Origin: Candidatus Woesebacteria bacterium
Lineage (GTDB): Bacteria; Patescibacteriota; Microgenomatia; UBA1406; GWC2-37-13
DNA length: 9,179 bases
Assembly (NCBI GenBank): GCA_017993865.1
Contig: JAGOLU010000033.1
Span: forward strand, 1-9,179
Reading direction: 5' to 3'
Of the stretch, positions 6,763-9,179 are shown one piece after another. The notes beneath the pieces were generated by a model. That model made no database searches. It was not told where the DNA came from and was given only the letters and a program-made list of their open reading frames with translations. How positions within the stretch are numbered: position 1 is the first letter of the stretch; every line of letters starts with the position of its first letter. Position numbers and translations under genes: made by a program.

Positions 6763-8508
6763 TCATGGCAGGAGTAGCTGCATCTTCTCAAAGAAATTCT
6801 TGTCGGCATCGTTATTTTTGAGAAGCAAACCCTTCAAATCACCTGTTGAGAACTTGCCATCTTGATCGAAATCAAATGGTAGAAGCGGCTCAAACGCAAC
6901 TATGTTCTCTCCCACACCGAGTTTCATCACCACTTGTCGGGGGAGGTAATATGGTTTGAGTATTACGATGCGATATGTGCGTCCAGGTATGATGTTAGAA
7001 ACACCAGACACTTGAGCTCTACCAAGCGTAACATTTACTGGTGATTTTTTGTAGACGAGGTGTTCCGAGGTATCAAATATTTGCACCTCAAAGTCGCTCC
7101 CTGTGCTCAAGCCTTTGGACATCAGGGTGAGTTGCAATGCCAGGCTTGGGCGAGGCTCCATAACAACCTCTTTTGGTATCACTGAGCCAACAGTCTTTCC
7201 GCTTGATCGGACCACCACACTAACCTTTCCACTGGGTATGGGCTCACTCATTCCAGTATTAATTTTGAGTTGTGCATACGTAGTTTCAAAGGGTTTAAGA
7301 TACGGCAAGACTACAGAGTCAGCGGATATCTGAAAACCTTTGGGGTCTGGAGTCTGAAGAGAGACTTGATACTCCCCTTTCTCCCATATCGCTTGTCCTG
7401 TGTTTTTGATAGCCACAGAAATCTTATACGACGATTCTTCCACCAAACGAGGTGGTATATCTGCAACAAGAATTGCGGTATCGATAATCTCTGGTGTGCC
7501 AATCACCTTAGGTAACGCTTGCATTTGGGTGTATTTTGGCAATGGCAGGGGTGTATCTCCCTGAGAAAAGAATGAGAACGGAAGAAACGGGTCTCCCTGG
7601 TAGTTAAGCAAAAACGGAGTAACCGCCATGATACGAGGGTCCTGCGACCACACATTGTTGAATGCGATAACTAGGTATGAGGCAGCTGTATCCTGCCCGA
7701 GTCGATACGCATCCCACCCAGTCTCAGTGATATACACGGGTAAGGTCTTTTGGATAAAACTCTCAAACCAGGTAATTTCATATTGATAGCCGCGAATTGA
7801 GGTGCGGCCTGAGTCGTATGGGCTCCCGACAAATCCTGGATTGGGGTAGGCGTGTGAGGCAATCGCATCGATGTAATCCCGGCATGCCATGCCTCTCTCT
7901 GTAAAGTACTTGCAGAACTCGGTGAGTGACTCCTGCAAAAATCCGTAGGCATCACCATATATGGGTCTGCTCTCAGGCGCGGCTAAATCAACCCCCGCAA
8001 ACATCACTTCATAATCGGGTGATTGTTTTTTGAGCTCATGTGCAAATGCAGCGGCAACCTTGCCATATTGAGTAGAGTCTACATTCCCTCCCCACTCAGC
8101 ACCATGGTTGGGCTCGTTGAACAATATAACATGCCGTTCCTTGGTGATCCAATTTAGTTTTCCAAGAAAATCGACCCATTCTTTAGCATCGTCCGGGCTC
8201 GGAGCACGCCAATTCTCTCCTTCTGGTTGAGTCGCAAGGCGAATAAGCGGGATAAGTTTAAGTTCGCGGAGCTTATTAAATATTTCCTGCCAATAATGTG
8301 GTTCCCGGTTATTCTCTTGGATAACCAAGGTGACATATCCGTATGCGCCGTCAGGGCCGTTAACCAAATCTGCTGCCCTTTTGAGATCTTCATCTGTTGG
8401 CACGGTAACATGGATACCAAACTTATTATTCTCGGCCATTACACAACCACCCATACCCAAAACAAGGGCAAGGAGAAAAAGGGTGATGATACTGCGGCGG
8501 ATGAACAT
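6763..8508 (-). CDS. Exported clan GH-A glycoside hydrolase-like protein with Ig-like region and dockerin-like Ca loop
   Basis: A 581-aa exported protein. Residues 1-25 form a signal peptide: MFIRRS, a hydrophobic core, then GMGGC (Cys22), a weak lipobox; VMA just after it could instead be a signal peptidase I site. Residues 30-330 look like a (beta/alpha)8 glycosidase of clan GH-A (GH5/GH39/GH53-like). LFNEPNHG (129-136) provides the acid/base Glu132, and VYITETGW (258-265) provides the nucleophile Glu262. SHAYPNPG (218-225) lies between them. Residues 340-450 form a beta-rich, Ig/CARDB-like segment (VAIKNTGQAIW), and 455-540 a second beta-rich segment. Residues 546-557 (DFDQDGKFSTGD) form a perfect EF-hand calcium loop in the position of a dockerin repeat, but only one copy is clear. 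The substrate may be wall or extracellular polysaccharide. I chose ATG 8508 because the signal peptide starts there; the open frame continues to a TTG at 8535. Confidence 0.82.
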   Translation of the reverse strand: MFIRRSIITLFLLALVLGMGGCVMAENNKFGIHVTVPTDEDLKRAADLVNGPDGAYGYVTLVIQENNREPHYWQEIFNKLRELKLIPLIRLATQPEGENWRAPSPDDAKEWVDFLGKLNWITKERHVILFNEPNHGAEWGGNVDSTQYGKVAAAFAHELKKQSPDYEVMFAGVDLAAPESRPIYGDAYGFLQESLTEFCKYFTERGMACRDYIDAIASHAYPNPGFVGSPYDSGRTSIRGYQYEITWFESFIQKTLPVYITETGWDAYRLGQDTAASYLVIAFNNVWSQDPRIMAVTPFLLNYQGDPFLPFSFFSQGDTPLPLPKYTQMQALPKVIGTPEIIDTAILVADIPPRLVEESSYKISVAIKNTGQAIWEKGEYQVSLQTPDPKGFQISADSVVLPYLKPFETTYAQLKINTGMSEPIPSGKVSVVVRSSGKTVGSVIPKEVVMEPRPSLALQLTLMSKGLSTGSDFEVQIFDTSEHLVYKKSPVNVTLGRAQVSGVSNIIPGRTYRIVILKPYYLPRQVVMKLGVGENIVAFEPLLPFDFDQDGKFSTGDLKGLLLKNNDADKNFFEKMQLLLP

Positions 8509-8543
8509 AGTGTCGGTATATTTTACTGGAGACAAGATGATAA
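8509..8543 (-). promoter_or_regulatory. Candidate promoter of the exported glycosidase gene
   Basis: On the minus strand TTATCA (8543 to 8538), a 17-nt spacer and TATACC (8520 to 8515) lie 6 nt before the ATG, which is the same -10 to start distance as in murT and the dipeptidase gene. An overlapping TAAAAT (8525 to 8520) is an alternative -10 that would give a leader of about 5 nt. Neither hexamer is close to consensus, and no Shine-Dalgarno is present. Confidence 0.35.
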
Positions 8544-8555
8544 TGGGGTCAAGGA

Positions 8556-8620
8556 AACACCTGTTTTGCGCTGACGATGGGGTTCACCCGTGGGGCACAA
8601 CGCAAGCAAAACACGGTGTT
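8556..8620. repeat. Long imperfect inverted repeat in the dCMP deaminase-glycosidase gap
   Basis: AACACCTGTTTTGC (8556-8569) pairs over 14 bp with GCAAAACACGGTGTT (8606-8620), with a single bulged C at 8614. The arms enclose 36 nt that contain a minor GGG-TTCA-CCC hairpin. It lies between the dCMP deaminase stop and the predicted glycosidase promoter. No U-tract follows the stem on either strand, so it is not a standard intrinsic terminator; it could be a rho-type or processing hairpin, a regulator site, or a small structured RNA element. Confidence 0.65.
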
Positions 8621-8633
8621 GACGAAAAATAGT

Positions 8634-9128
8634 TCATGTACGAATTCGTTTTACCTCTCCCATGTACGTGCGGAGTAGACGAAGGCTCTCTGCCTCACCT
8701 GGATCTTCTATTTCGTAATATACTGCCTTGATCCCTGCGTTGAGCATCTCTTTTGCGCAGAGCATGCACGGCGATGTGGTTGTGTACATAACAGCCCCCT
8801 CTGATGCTATTCCATGACGAGCGCATTGTAGGAGGGCGTTTACCTCTGCGTGTACACACAAGCATGTCCCTTTGTGTTCCCCTGAGGCAATCTTGCCTGA
8901 TTTTTTGTTTTTACACCGAGCGCATCCTCCTTCCATGCAGTTTGGTACTCCCTGCGGGGTACCATTGTAGCCTGTAGCGATAATCTGCCGGCCTTGCACC
9001 AAAACTGCTCCCACCTGATACAGCAGACAATTCCCGCGTGTTTTGACTACACGGGTAATATTCATAAAGTATGTTTGCCAATCTGGCATAGAAGGCGCTT
9101 TCGGAACTTTGTGAGAAGAAGTTTTCAT
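8634..9128 (-). CDS. dCMP deaminase family protein (ComEB-like)
   Basis: Zinc-dependent cytidine/deoxycytidylate deaminase family enzyme, 164 aa, expected to convert dCMP to dUMP for thymidylate synthesis in the cytosol. DWQTYFMNI (16-24) is the family N-terminal helix and VGAVLV (39-44) its first core strand. GYNGTPQGVPNC (53-64) is the substrate loop. The catalytic site is HAEVNAL (93-99, His93 and proton-shuttle Glu95) with SPCMLCAKEM (119-128, zinc ligands Cys121 and Cys124). Extra cysteines (64, 69, 72, 89, 91) surround the insert before HAE, where many family members bind a structural zinc. The strand motif usually reads CLRRQVGA, but here it is CLLYQVGA. The ATG at 9128 follows an extended -10 at a near-leaderless distance; Met14 (at 9089) would also give a family-like N-terminus. 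Confidence 0.93.
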   Translation of the reverse strand: MKTSSHKVPKAPSMPDWQTYFMNITRVVKTRGNCLLYQVGAVLVQGRQIIATGYNGTPQGVPNCMEGGCARCKNKKSGKIASGEHKGTCLCVHAEVNALLQCARHGIASEGAVMYTTTSPCMLCAKEMLNAGIKAVYYEIEDPGEAESLRLLRTYMGEVKRIRT

Positions 9129-9145
9129 GCGCCGGCATTATACCA
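9129..9145 (-). promoter_or_regulatory. Predicted extended -10 promoter of the dCMP deaminase gene
   Basis: TGGTATAAT on the minus strand (9145 down to 9137) is a perfect extended -10 element. The ATG at 9128 follows after 8 nt (GCCGGCGC), so the expected leader is only about 2 nt. No Shine-Dalgarno is possible, and no -35 is visible 17 nt upstream, as expected for an extended -10 promoter. Confidence 0.6.
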
Positions 9146-9179
9146 GTTTGCGCAAGAACCTCCGATAGATGAAGATGGC

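Noticed and set aside
8547..8552. TTGACC on the minus strand as a near-consensus -35 for the glycosidase gene.
   Set aside because: Its distance to any usable -10 (21 nt or more to TAAAAT) is too long.
8227..8632. Overlapping plus-strand open frames opposite the glycosidase N-terminus and the gap to the dCMP deaminase gene.
   Set aside because: Their translations show no family features and are explained as antisense shadows of the glycosidase gene.
9138..9179. Open minus-strand frame at the right edge reading AIFIYRRFLRKLV then TAA, the stop lying inside the dCMP deaminase -10; a second frame ends in a TGA that overlaps the ATG as ATGA.
   Set aside because: Either could be the tail of an upstream gene, but 14-17 codons are too few to support one over the other.

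Overview
This 9.2 kb window is densely packed bacterial chromosome. It holds nine protein genes, one of them cut by the left edge, with intergenic gaps of only 11-125 bp. I see no tRNA, rRNA, CRISPR array, insertion sequence or phage gene. TGA is used as an ordinary stop codon. Almost no start codon has a Shine-Dalgarno sequence; several have a TATAAT-like box 5-8 nt upstream instead, which suggests leaderless mRNAs. Compact genes, MurT-GatD, a cofactor-independent phosphoglycerate mutase, a ComEB-type dCMP deaminase and divergent versions of housekeeping enzymes together suggest a small-genome candidate phylum bacterium (Patescibacteria/CPR type) with a Gram-positive-like wall. That placement is inference; no marker gene in the window fixes the taxonomy.

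Layout, left to right. Positions 1-1752 (minus) hold murT followed by gatD, overlapping by ATGA; together they amidate D-glutamate of lipid II in peptidoglycan synthesis. Divergent from murT across a 51-bp gap is a small SAM-dependent methyltransferase (1804-2397, plus), followed by gpmI (2460-3980, plus). Convergent with gpmI is a two-gene minus-strand operon, an M20 dipeptidase (4676-6037) and a uridine-kinase-like P-loop kinase (3993-4679), again joined by an ATGA overlap. Divergent from the dipeptidase across 24 bp is a ribulose-phosphate 3-epimerase-like gene (6062-6751, plus). Convergent with it is an exported clan GH-A glycosidase-like protein ending in a single dockerin-like calcium loop (6763-8508, minus). 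Upstream of that, after a 125-bp gap with a long inverted repeat, lies a dCMP deaminase gene (8634-9128, minus).

The genes serve cell-wall maturation (murT-gatD, perhaps the exported glycosidase), central carbon metabolism (gpmI, the epimerase-like protein), peptide recycling (M20) and nucleotide metabolism (dCMP deaminase, perhaps the kinase). I did not find a clearly new multi-gene system. The most interesting signals are the recurrent leaderless promoter architecture, two divergent promoter pairs with overlapping or mirror-image -10 boxes, a MurT without its usual zinc ribbon, an epimerase that has lost a canonical metal-binding His, and the inverted repeat ahead of the glycosidase gene.
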